A DNA stretch of 64,000 nucleotides from Rummeliibacillus suwonensis (GTDB lineage Bacteria; Bacillota; Bacilli; Bacillales_A; Planococcaceae), in contig NZ_VCBL01000001.1 in assembly GCF_007896435.1 (NCBI RefSeq), forward strand, positions 835,345-899,344. Direction: 5' to 3'. A model generated the notes under the pieces. That model made no database searches, had not been told where the DNA came from, and saw nothing but the letters and a program-made list of their open reading frames with translations. This document shows, one piece after another, positions 1-7,664 of the stretch. How positions within the stretch are numbered: the stretch's first letter is position 1; each line of letters begins with the position of its first letter. Position numbers and translations under genes: made by a program.

Positions 1-706
1 ATTCGTAGATCAATGAAACCAGTTTTTGTGCGGCATCATTTTGATGAATGCTTTGTATAAGAGAACAATCTAATTTGATAAACTCAGGTCTTAAATAGAT
101 GAGTGTTTTTAAGCTATTGTAGCCAGAGCCTACATCATCAATAGCAATACGGTAACCTTGTGAGCGATAGTTAGAGAGTACTCGTTCAAACTCTCGATAA
201 TCCGTAACCGCACTACGTTCTGTTAATTCGAATACAATTTGATTTGGCTGGACGCCCATTTCGTTTAGAAGCTGCATCGTTTCGCCCATATGATAATTTT
301 TATCCAATAATATAGAGGGATGAATGTTTAAAAATAATGTGTAGTGTTTTTTTATAATTGTCTCTTTATTTAATCTAGCCACATATCTTTGAAGAGAAAG
401 ATTCCTGCAAAATTTTTCAAACTCAAAAATCATATCTGTCGTTCCAACAAAATCATAAAAAGCATCAGTAGTTGAAAATAAATGAGATTTTGTTGGACGG
501 TTTAATGCTTCAAACCCAAATGTTTCACTTGTTTTTAAGTCAACGATCGGCTGGAAAAACGTATCGAGTTTTTCATTTTTCAATATTCTTTTTAATTCAT
601 GGTATCTTTTGTAATCGAGTAGATTTTCATGGCGACGGTTGAACAAATAATGAACATATGAAAAAAAGTTAGCGGGTAAATCCTCGGAATTTAGTAAAAA
701 ATGCAT
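1..706 (-). CDS. EAL-domain cyclic-di-GMP phosphodiesterase, C-terminus cut by window edge
   Basis: Predicted hydrolase of the second messenger c-di-GMP. The minus-strand frame starts at ATG 706-704 behind an AAGGAG site and stays open to base 1, so about 235 residues are visible and the C-terminus lies outside the window. After about 30 residues of N-terminal lead comes FFQPIVDL, then the signature EALNRP, a later FELTERSAV segment and the IAIDDVGSGYNSL loop, which corresponds to the DDFGTGYSSL metal-site loop of active EAL enzymes. The conserved glutamate and paired aspartates are present, so catalysis is plausible. No transmembrane or sensory domain precedes the EAL domain. It is divergent from the T7SS locus and separated from it by about 850 bp. 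A GGDEF protein lies at 44211-45917, but nothing here links the two. Confidence 0.88.
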   Translation of the reverse strand, partial: MHFLLNSEDLPANFFSYVHYLFNRRHENLLDYKRYHELKRILKNEKLDTFFQPIVDLKTSETFGFEALNRPTKSHLFSTTDAFYDFVGTTDMIFEFEKFCRNLSLQRYVARLNKETIIKKHYTLFLNIHPSILLDKNYHMGETMQLLNEMGVQPNQIVFELTERSAVTDYREFERVLSNYRSQGYRIAIDDVGSGYNSLKTLIYLRPEFIKLDCSLIQSIHQNDAAQKLVSLIYE

Positions 707-1554
707 AAGAACTCCTTATAAATAAAGGTATTTTTTCTTATTGTAATCTTTTATTATTAAAGCTATGTTAATTTTTTCTAAATTTTCGAAAGAAAACGAA
801 CTGGATAAAATGATACCAAGATTGAGGACTTCTACAAAGAGGATTTAAAATTTCTCATGTTTTATGTTGTTGGAGTGGTTCATTCAGTTTTGAGAATATG
901 ATGAAATAAGATTTTTCAGACGTGTCGATGATCCAGTTTAATCTAAAAATACGAGGCCTTTTAGAATTGTAGTAAAGTGATCCGAATTTTTTCTAATTAA
1001 CATACCTGAAGATTTTTAACCTAAAATAAGCGGAAATAATACGAAAGTTACAGGGCGATTTAATGAAAAAAGGAGAAAGACTTATGTTTGAGTTAAAAAA
1101 ATGATTATTTGAAAAATGATTATATAAAAAATCAAATAGTTATAAGAGAAAAGATAGCTTGTTTTGATTTAGTTGAGCCTCGTAAAAAAAAGGAGAAAAT
1201 AACTATAAATTTTTCAAAAATAAAAAACAGGAAAATATGGGACTGGTAAGTTTTATGTGACTTATTTCCTGTATAAAATGTTATGATATGGAAACATTGC
1301 TTTTGGAAGAAACTTGTTAAAAACGTGATCATTATAAGGATTTTTGGAGAATTTAAAAGAATTTATCGTAAATATAAAAACTGAAATATCCAAATTTTTA
1401 GTTTTTTTATAGTAATAAATTACCAATGTAAATATAGGAAAATATGATTTTTACTTTGATAGCTAAATCATGTAATATTTATCCATAAATGATGAATTAA
1501 TGACCATTTTATTGAACAATGGGAATCAAAATTTAACGATGTGGGTTTGATAAT
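707..1554. other. Long AT-rich intergenic region upstream of the T7SS locus
   Basis: About 850 bp without a supportable gene. A 66-codon minus-strand frame at 1132-1332 has no ribosome site or recognisable protein. The one structured element I see is an inverted repeat at about 1226-1272 (ACAGGAAAATA / TATTTCCTGT). Read on the minus strand it is followed by a T-rich run, so it could be a terminator of an unidentified minus-strand transcript. I could not assign a confident promoter for the lipoprotein genes. Confidence 0.5.
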
Positions 1555-2235
1555 ATGATACTGAACCATGTAAAGAAGTTAGTTTTTATTCTTTTTTTTA
1601 CAATAATCTCCTCTTTTTTTATGGGCGGATGCAATGTGAATATCAGTGTAGATAAAGCCCCAGACAAAAGTGTAGATCCAAATGAGGAAAAACTATTAAA
1701 TTCAAGGGCAATGAAAGATGCCTATTCAGCCAAATTCTTATCCATCAATCCAAAAGAAAGGGATTATCTAACATTTACCTCAGGAACAAAGGGATACAAG
1801 ATGCTATTTTATAAAGATGCCATTGTCAATGATTTTTACGAAATTCATGGCAAGATTTTTGAACGATTGACTGTAACGTTCGAATATAAACCAGATAATT
1901 TATTAGTTTACCAAGATATGACTTATTATGATAGCGAACATTTAGGTGCGAATGTAGATTATTTGGTTGAGGAAATGAAAGAAGAACTAAAGGGAGAAAA
2001 GATTAAGCATTTTGAGGATGATGAAAATGTATATTATACCGGAAAAATATTTAAATATGACGAAAAAATTCCTTATAGCTTCTTTTATGCAGTTATTCAT
2101 TCCAAAAAACATGATACAAAAAGTGTCGAGTTTTATGGTTATGGAAGCTGCTCAGATGTGGATAAGACATGTAATGCAAAGGATGAAAGAATCGAAAAAC
2201 ATTTCAATAAAATTATTAGATCCTTTGAATTTTGA
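1555..2235 (+). CDS. Lipoprotein, candidate immunity protein of a T7SS lipase-like effector (copy 1)
   Basis: A 226-residue predicted lipoprotein of unknown family. A hydrophobic signal segment ends in a lipobox, FFMGGC, with Cys26 as the expected lipidated residue, so the mature protein should sit on the outer face of the membrane. The mature part is charged and mixed alpha/beta in composition, with a second Cys pair near the C-terminus (SCSDVDKTC). It is a tandem paralogue of the next gene: residues about 45-165 are almost identical, while the extreme N-terminus and the last third differ. The start has only a weak ribosome site. Function is inferred from context: lipoprotein immunity proteins precede or follow the lipase toxin in the S. 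aureus TslA/TilA system, and here two lipoproteins directly precede a lipase-like protein at the head of a T7SS locus. No sequence kinship to TilA is claimed. Confidence 0.75.
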   Translation: MILNHVKKLVFILFFTIISSFFMGGCNVNISVDKAPDKSVDPNEEKLLNSRAMKDAYSAKFLSINPKERDYLTFTSGTKGYKMLFYKDAIVNDFYEIHGKIFERLTVTFEYKPDNLLVYQDMTYYDSEHLGANVDYLVEEMKEELKGEKIKHFEDDENVYYTGKIFKYDEKIPYSFFYAVIHSKKHDTKSVEFYGYGSCSDVDKTCNAKDERIEKHFNKIIRSFEF

Positions 2236-2315
2236 TGAAAGCTAGAGGGTTACAAACGAATTCATAAAATTAAGAGATGGATTTTAAGAAATCTTAAAAA
2301 AACAGGAGTAAATAA

Positions 2316-2999
2316 ATGAAATTATTTAAAAAGGGAGATTTCATAATAGTAAGTTTATTTCTCATTATAACAACCACCTTACTAGGAGGATGCAATGTGG
2401 ATATAAGTGTAGACAAAGAGGATACTACAAAAGCTAAAAATGCAAACGAACAGAAATTATTAAACTCAAGAGCAATGAAAGATGCTTATTCAGCCAAATT
2501 CTTATCCATCAATCCAAAAGAAAAGGATTATCTAACCTTTACCTCTGGGACAAAGGGATATAAGATGCTGTTTTATAAAGATGCCATTGTCAATGATTTT
2601 TACGAAATTCATGACACGAATTTTGAACGATTAACTGTAACTTTTGAATATAAACCAGATAATTTACTAGTCTATCAAGATATGACCTATTATGATAGCG
2701 AAGATTTTGGAAAAGATGTAGATTATTTGGTTGAAAAAATGAAAGAAGAACTAAAGGGAGAAAAGATTAAGCATTTTGAGGATGATGAAAATGTATATTA
2801 TATGGGGAAAATACTCAAAGAACGCCAAGGAACTCCGTTTAATGAAGTTTATGCAATTATTCATTCCAAAAAATATGATACAAAAAGCGTAAAGTTTTAT
2901 TGTACAGGGACTTGTTCAGATGATTCGAAAAAATGCAATGTGAAAGATGAACGAATCGAAAAACATATTAATAAAATCATTAGATCTTATGAATTTTAA
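2316..2999 (+). CDS. Lipoprotein, candidate immunity protein of a T7SS lipase-like effector (copy 2)
   Basis: A 227-residue paralogue of the preceding gene. The start ATG follows AGGAG at a normal distance. The signal peptide ends in the lipobox LLGGC, and the sequence NVDISVDK follows the lipidated Cys as in copy 1. The central block (NSRAMKDAYSAKFLSI onward) is nearly identical to copy 1, also at DNA level (about 1690-2035 against about 2455-2795). The stretch at residues 170-205 has diverged, and the closing RIEKHINKIIRSYEF is again conserved. It ends 19 bases before the lipase-like gene, so the two are almost certainly co-transcribed. Tandem, partly diverged copies are typical of immunity genes that follow variation in a cognate toxin. 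That role is inference; a cell-surface lipoprotein is the part the sequence supports. Confidence 0.78.
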   Translation: MKLFKKGDFIIVSLFLIITTTLLGGCNVDISVDKEDTTKAKNANEQKLLNSRAMKDAYSAKFLSINPKEKDYLTFTSGTKGYKMLFYKDAIVNDFYEIHDTNFERLTVTFEYKPDNLLVYQDMTYYDSEDFGKDVDYLVEKMKEELKGEKIKHFEDDENVYYMGKILKERQGTPFNEVYAIIHSKKYDTKSVKFYCTGTCSDDSKKCNVKDERIEKHINKIIRSYEF

Positions 3000-3018
3000 A
3001 GAAATATAGGTGATGGAA

Positions 3019-4995
3019 ATGGGGAATAAAAAAGAAGTTTTTGATTCAGATATTATAAAAGTTCGGCTGGCTAAAGAAGAGTATGCAGGAATTAGTGAAG
3101 AACAAGTAAAACAGATTTATTTAGAAGAAACAGGTCAAAAACTAGATGCAAAGGTAAAAGTATATAAAAGCAGTGATTATATTAAATCAGATTCAGGGTT
3201 TGCAGGTTCCATCATACATGTTTACAATCTTGAAAAAGGCATTAATGAAGCTTACACGATAACAAGGGGAACCGAAGATGCAAAAGATTGGGAATATAAT
3301 GTATTTGGACTATTTGGAGGGATTGATCAAAAACAATATGATGCTGCTAAAAAATTTCATACAAAAGTATTAAAAAAAATAGAAAAAGAATCTAGTGTAA
3401 AAAATAGTAATTTGAAAATTGATGAATATGGTATGGGACATTCTTTAGGTGGCAATCTAATTCAGACCTTAAATATTACAGGTACAAAATTTAAAAAGGT
3501 AACGGCTATTAATGATGCACCACCAAATGCTTATCAATTAGCAATGTTAGATAAAGACTTTCAGTTTTATTTAAAAAATAAATTGGGGATAGGATTCAAT
3601 TTTAAAAATAAATTAATAAAAACCGATCCTCAAAAGCTAAAAAAACTGGCGGAAGACTATTACGCTAAAAAAGGTTCTAATATTCATCATATAACAGCGA
3701 AAGACGATATGCTTTTTTGGGCTTCAAAAATTCGAGGCTTTATTGATTTAGGCACTCGAGGGCAAACAATCGAAACAAATCCTAAGTTTTCAGGATTAGA
3801 TGGAACGTTGGGGAGCGTTACCAATTTAAATGATAAAGATTTGGCGACACTTCAACTGTATATGGACAAATTTCAAGGTGAATATCAAACGGGTGGATTA
3901 AAGGGCTTCGTATATGCGGCTACAGGTATAGATTCTCTAAAAAAGGCTTGGAAAAACTATCAAAAAAATTTGAAAGATATGATTTCTCCTGTTGACATAA
4001 GAGCTTCAGCTACTAAGAAAAAACTAACCATCGATTTTGGTATCGGCAAGCTACCATTCAATGTGTTAGATATTGATCTTTCTGTTCAACTAAAAAATCC
4101 GGTCCGTTCGCTGACAAAATTATATACGGGCAGTCTTATAATGGCTGATCAGGTGATAAAAACCGTTGTAAAAACAGCCACATTAGTAGGCATTTTGTCT
4201 AAAATATTAAAACCACTGTTAGATACACCGAATGACAGGATTTCAACCAGGATAGATGCTATTTCTTCTAAATTTGATACGATCAATAAGCAAATCGAAC
4301 ATCTGAAAAAAATAAAAGATCAGCTTGCAAAGAGTGGATTGGTAGGTACTCCCAATTTGTCTCTCATGTCTGATCTAACGTCAGAAATGACAAAAATTGT
4401 CCTCGAATTCTCTGAGCTTATGGCAGATATAGGTGTTACGCTCGATGAAGTGATTGACATCATTAAAGAAGTCCTTTCAGGTGTCTCAGCACATGGATTA
4501 GAGGAGTTATTGAATGGTCTTTCTGGTTCTAAAAAAAGTTACAAGGGATCTGATCTCATCTTAACAGGGGACATTGGAAAAACAAAGGTAAAAGTCAATA
4601 TTTCCTCTGCATTGCGAATTTATAAAAAAGGTTTAGAACTATATGATGAAAAATCTACATTGCTGACAAGAATGCAAGCCCGTTATGAAGAGGAATACCC
4701 GGATTACTATAATCATCATGTAAAAGGACTTTTAAAAGAAATTCTTTTAATGGAAACCAATCCAGGCGCATATCGTTCACTCGTACCATACTCGGATATA
4801 AGAGTTACGGCTATTTCAGTAGAGGAGAAAATAGACCCCATGAATCATAATATCGCCAACACTTTCACGACAATATTTGAAGAATTGGCGACTGAAATTG
4901 AAACGGGAAGAAAATTCATCGCAAAAATTAGGTCATCTATTGAAAAAATATTTCAAAAAGATGAAATGGTCTCGCAAATGTTCAAAAATATCTAG
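3019..4995 (+). CDS. Putative T7SS effector: N-terminal lipase-like alpha/beta hydrolase with long helical C-terminus
   Basis: About 658 residues. I prefer ATG 3019 (MGNKKEVF), which is correctly spaced from AGGTGATGG; GTG 3010 and ATG 3013 are too close to it. The first about 300 residues look like a lipase-type alpha/beta hydrolase: a strand with ITRGTEDAKDW, then the nucleophile elbow GMGHSLGGN with Ser142, and a later HHITAKDDMLF segment whose Asp229 or Asp230 fits the acidic position. I do not see a convincing catalytic His after that Asp within the hydrolase region. The remaining about 350 residues are predicted helical, with a coiled-coil-like stretch (SSKFDTINKQIEHLKKIKDQ). No signal peptide is present, which fits export by the T7SS encoded directly downstream. 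The N-terminal enzyme plus C-terminal helical arrangement matches the reverse layout known for S. aureus TslA. Effector status is inferred. Confidence 0.72.
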   Translation: MGNKKEVFDSDIIKVRLAKEEYAGISEEQVKQIYLEETGQKLDAKVKVYKSSDYIKSDSGFAGSIIHVYNLEKGINEAYTITRGTEDAKDWEYNVFGLFGGIDQKQYDAAKKFHTKVLKKIEKESSVKNSNLKIDEYGMGHSLGGNLIQTLNITGTKFKKVTAINDAPPNAYQLAMLDKDFQFYLKNKLGIGFNFKNKLIKTDPQKLKKLAEDYYAKKGSNIHHITAKDDMLFWASKIRGFIDLGTRGQTIETNPKFSGLDGTLGSVTNLNDKDLATLQLYMDKFQGEYQTGGLKGFVYAATGIDSLKKAWKNYQKNLKDMISPVDIRASATKKKLTIDFGIGKLPFNVLDIDLSVQLKNPVRSLTKLYTGSLIMADQVIKTVVKTATLVGILSKILKPLLDTPNDRISTRIDAISSKFDTINKQIEHLKKIKDQLAKSGLVGTPNLSLMSDLTSEMTKIVLEFSELMADIGVTLDEVIDIIKEVLSGVSAHGLEELLNGLSGSKKSYKGSDLILTGDIGKTKVKVNISSALRIYKKGLELYDEKSTLLTRMQARYEEEYPDYYNHHVKGLLKEILLMETNPGAYRSLVPYSDIRVTAISVEEKIDPMNHNIANTFTTIFEELATEIETGRKFIAKIRSSIEKIFQKDEMVSQMFKNI

Positions 4996-5007
4996 GGGGG
5001 TGTGAAG

Positions 5008-5340
5008 GTGGGCGTCTATACAACGGATTACCGCTTTTTATCAGATAAGGATCTATTACACAAATCTACATTGATGAACAATCTCTTTGAGGAAAACCTC
5101 AATTTACATATGCAGCTCAATGACAGTATAAATAGTGAGTTAAAAGTAAGTAAAGGAATGTTGATCGATGAAATATTAAAAAAACTACAAGAAAAAACCA
5201 AAAGGCATAATAGTTTGATTACGGATGCCAAAACAAAAGGATATTTTCAAACAACTGTTTTTGAATATTGTATCAATGAAATGAACAAACAAAACATTCA
5301 TATTTACTATGAAGTTATAGAAAAAATGAAGAATAGTTGA
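5008..5340 (+). CDS. Small helical protein, candidate partner/chaperone of the T7SS effector
   Basis: About 110 residues, all predicted helical, with no signal peptide, no membrane segment and no recognised family. GTG 5008 is preferred over GTG 5002 because the strong AGGGGGG site ends at 5000 and leaves normal spacing only for 5008. The protein is rich in Lys, Asn, Leu and Glu, with heptad-like patterns around LNLHMQLNDSINSELK and IDEILKKLQEKTKRH. It starts 12 bases after the lipase-like gene and precedes esxA by about 100 bases. Small helical proteins encoded next to LXG or reverse-LXG toxins (Lap and TlaA types) bind the helical targeting domain of the toxin. The position and fold suggest that role, but it is inference; an antitoxin role is also possible. 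Confidence 0.6.
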   Translation: MGVYTTDYRFLSDKDLLHKSTLMNNLFEENLNLHMQLNDSINSELKVSKGMLIDEILKKLQEKTKRHNSLITDAKTKGYFQTTVFEYCINEMNKQNIHIYYEVIEKMKNS

Positions 5341-5443
5341 TAATTAGATGGTTGCGTCCATTTTATAATGCCGAAAGATAAATATAAAATGAATTCATTT
5401 CCATCAATTATATAAATATTAAAAATTTAAAGGAGATGTTTTT

Positions 5444-5737
5444 ATGTCAGGTCTTATTCGAGTTACACCAGCAGAATTAGAATCAATGTCAAGCAGGTAT
5501 TCAAAAGAAAGTAGAGAAACAGAAGAACAAATCACACGTCTGAATCAAATGATTCAAGAACTACAAGGAGTATGGGAAGGGGAATCGAGTAAAGCCTTTG
5601 CGGAACAATACGAATCATTGAGACCTTCTTTTGTAGAAATGCAAAACTTGCTAGCGGATATTGCAACTCAATTATCAGCTGCAGGACGTGCTCTTGAAGA
5701 TGCGGATCGTCAAATTGCAGGTCAAATTAGAAGCTAA
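5444..5737 (+). CDS. esxA: WXG100 secreted protein EsxA/YukE
   Basis: 97-residue WXG100 protein, the small helical hairpin substrate and co-factor of type VII secretion. The W-x-G turn is seen at VWEGESSKAF around residue 44, flanked by two long helices, which is the family length and layout. The start MSGLIRVTPAEL and the C-terminus QIAGQIRS resemble B. subtilis YukE closely. A strong AAAGGAGATG site precedes the ATG. A perfect terminator hairpin follows the stop, and then a structured repeat separates it from esaB. EsxA is therefore likely made in excess of the membrane machinery, as expected for a secreted substrate. Confidence 0.96.
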   Translation: MSGLIRVTPAELESMSSRYSKESRETEEQITRLNQMIQELQGVWEGESSKAFAEQYESLRPSFVEMQNLLADIATQLSAAGRALEDADRQIAGQIRS

Positions 5738-5752
5738 CTGCTGCGATTCTAT

Positions 5753-5786
5753 AGAAGTGCCTATAAATAGCGGCACTTCTTTTTTA
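5753..5786 (+). terminator. Intrinsic terminator between esxA and the T7SS machinery genes
   Basis: Perfect 9-bp stem AGAAGTGCC / GGCACTTCT with a 10-base loop, followed by TTTTTT. It starts 16 bases after the esxA stop codon, and the intergenic repeat begins inside its T-run. It should limit read-through from esxA into esaB-essA. Confidence 0.88.
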
Positions 5787-6049
5787 TCCCGCTTTAAACA
5801 GGCAGTAAGTTACCGCAAGCAAGACGCAAGTAATAGGCAGGGAATAAGAATGGGAACAAACTGCCTGTAAAAGCCCGATTGGTTCGGGCCAACAAGATGT
5901 TGGTCACTCAGGTGTTGCCACAGGACGTGGCGCTTTTAACCTGAGTTCCTCTATTTCAGAGGGGATAAAGCCCCCCCTGTGAGAAGTTTCACTTTATCCC
6001 GTTTAAACAGCCAGTAAGAGGAAACCCCCTATGTAGAGTTTCACTTTAT
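5784..6049 (+). repeat. Structured intergenic repeat, copy A plus a deleted tandem half-copy A'
   Basis: Main copy 5784-5997 begins TTATCCCGCTTTAAACAGG and ends with the shared TTTCACTTTAT. A short deleted derivative (about 5994-6049) repeats only the two ends. Recognisable stems: ACAGGCAGT / ACTGCCTGT, CCAAC-AAGAT-GTTGG, CTCAGGT / ACCTGAG enclosing GCCAC-AGGAC-GTGGC, and a distal G-rich/C-rich stem. Its end directly adjoins the ribosome site of esaB. The family is described in the findings. Confidence 0.85.
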
Positions 6050-6063
6050 AAGGAGTGCAAAGT

Positions 6064-6303
6064 ATGTATGTAGATATAACGATCGATTTAAAAAATTATA
6101 ATTCTTCCATCTTTGACTTAAGAATCTCTAATTACCATTCCATTAGAACCATGATTGACATGGTTTGGCAGGTGCAAAATTTGATGGAACCACCTCGAGA
6201 TGGGTATTGGATAAGAGTGGACAATAAAGAGAAGGTACATGGTGGTTATGAAAAACTTATCCATGCAAATATAACTTCTGGAGATCGTATCGAAATATTA
6301 TAG
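6064..6303 (+). CDS. esaB: Ubiquitin-like T7SS protein EsaB/YukD
   Basis: 79-residue small protein of the YukD/EsaB ubiquitin-like family, a cytoplasmic component or regulator of the Gram-positive T7SS. I start it at ATG 6064 (MYVDITIDLKNYN), 7-8 bases after AAGGAGT. This gives the same N-terminus as B. subtilis YukD, whereas an upstream GTG at 6055 would overlap the ribosome site. The ending GDRIEIL is also family-typical. The gene lies 14 bases before essB. The region upstream is occupied by the structured repeat, so transcription must either read through the esxA terminator or start inside the repeat. Confidence 0.93.
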   Translation: MYVDITIDLKNYNSSIFDLRISNYHSIRTMIDMVWQVQNLMEPPRDGYWIRVDNKEKVHGGYEKLIHANITSGDRIEIL

Positions 6304-6317
6304 GAGGAAATCGAAAA

Positions 6318-7631
6318 ATGAGCGAATATCCAAAAAATTATCTGAGTCAACAGCTAGATGCTCTGACAGAAATTCGAGATCATGAGCTCGAAATTACTTT
6401 TCAAAGAGAAAGAATCAAATTAGATGATCCATTAGAAGTTACGTTTATAGAATCTTTAGACAAGCTCATCCATCGAAAAGTTGAATGGAGTGATGTTGAA
6501 CTAAAAATAAGTTATCAATTTGAATCACCGCTGCAATGGAGTAACAAAATTGTCAAGGAAGCCGAATTAAGCCGCCTTTATTTCTCAGCGAATCTCGTTA
6601 AAAAAGTAAAATTCCATGAATTAAGTCGGCTACATATCATCATCAGTCCTGAAAATGTTATTTATGATGATGCCATGCAAGTGTACTTTTTGCATTATGG
6701 AGTAGAAAATAGTGTTCCTCCTTATATTCAAGAAGAAAGGCGTCTATTTCAAGAGGTGAGAGCATTATGCTGTGCGGCTATTGAACCCAAGTTCGATTTT
6801 TTACACTATTTAAATTATTCTGCAACGACAGCTATCCCTCCTAGGGCAAAAAAAATGATGGCATGTGAATCGTACCAGGAATTGCTTGAAGCGATTTCCA
6901 AAATGATTCAAAACTATCATACATATGAAAAAACGATTACACAAATACCAGTAAAAAGATGGAAAACAATGAAATACAGCTTTATAGCTGTAAGTGTGCT
7001 ATTAGTTCCTCTATTGGTCTATGTGATTTACTCATTCACTTTTTCTTTGCCAAAATATAAAGCATACATAGCGAGCCAAGAACATTTTCTAAATAGTGAA
7101 TATAGCGACGTAGTAGATCAATTAGAGCCGTATGATGTGGAGAAAATGCCCTATGTTACGAAATATATTCTCAGTCTTTCTTATGTGACAAGTGAACAGC
7201 TAGATGAAACACAACGAGATAATGTTTTAAAAACGATTACACTTCAAACGGATGAACGGTATTTTTTATTTTGGATCTACATAGGGCGTGGTGAATCAGA
7301 AGAAGCATTGAAAATCGCCCGTGAATTAGAAGATACCGATCTAACCATTTTTGCATTATTAAATCTAGAAGAGAATGTGAAAAACGATTCTTCCTTAGAT
7401 GATGAAGAAAAAGAGGACAAGTTAAACAATATTGAACAGGAAATAGAAGACTATAAGGGTCAACTTGATGAGGCAAAAAAGGAAGAACAGGGTGAAATAA
7501 CAGAAAATGAGCTAGATTCTTCCACACAAACGCCAAATACAGTGGAAGAAAAGGATTCAAAAACGACGGACACTGATCAAAAAGAGTCCCCTAAAAAAGA
7601 AAACAAGTCAGAAAAGAAATCGGAAAAGTAA
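6318..7631 (+). CDS. essB: T7SS membrane protein EssB/YukC
   Basis: 437 residues. The N-terminal cytoplasmic half is the pseudokinase-like EssB/YukC domain (about residues 1-215). A single membrane segment follows at about 218-240 (YSFIAVSVLLVPLLVYVIYS), then an extracytoplasmic helical region. The last about 65 residues are a very acidic then lysine-rich low-complexity tail (from EEKEDKLNNIEQ to KSEKKSEK), which is usual for this family. EssB is a structural part of the secretion complex and contacts EssC and EsaA. A good AGGAGG site precedes the ATG, and the gene follows esaB at operon distance. Confidence 0.95.
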   Translation: MSEYPKNYLSQQLDALTEIRDHELEITFQRERIKLDDPLEVTFIESLDKLIHRKVEWSDVELKISYQFESPLQWSNKIVKEAELSRLYFSANLVKKVKFHELSRLHIIISPENVIYDDAMQVYFLHYGVENSVPPYIQEERRLFQEVRALCCAAIEPKFDFLHYLNYSATTAIPPRAKKMMACESYQELLEAISKMIQNYHTYEKTITQIPVKRWKTMKYSFIAVSVLLVPLLVYVIYSFTFSLPKYKAYIASQEHFLNSEYSDVVDQLEPYDVEKMPYVTKYILSLSYVTSEQLDETQRDNVLKTITLQTDERYFLFWIYIGRGESEEALKIARELEDTDLTIFALLNLEENVKNDSSLDDEEKEDKLNNIEQEIEDYKGQLDEAKKEEQGEITENELDSSTQTPNTVEEKDSKTTDTDQKESPKKENKSEKKSEK

Positions 7632-7664
7632 ATCATTTAATCTACAAGAAAGGAGGAGATCATT

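Noticed and set aside
1132-1332. 66-codon minus-strand frame upstream of the T7SS locus
   Set aside because: No ribosome site, AT-driven composition (Phe/Ile/Lys), no recognisable motif, and it covers a terminator-like inverted repeat.
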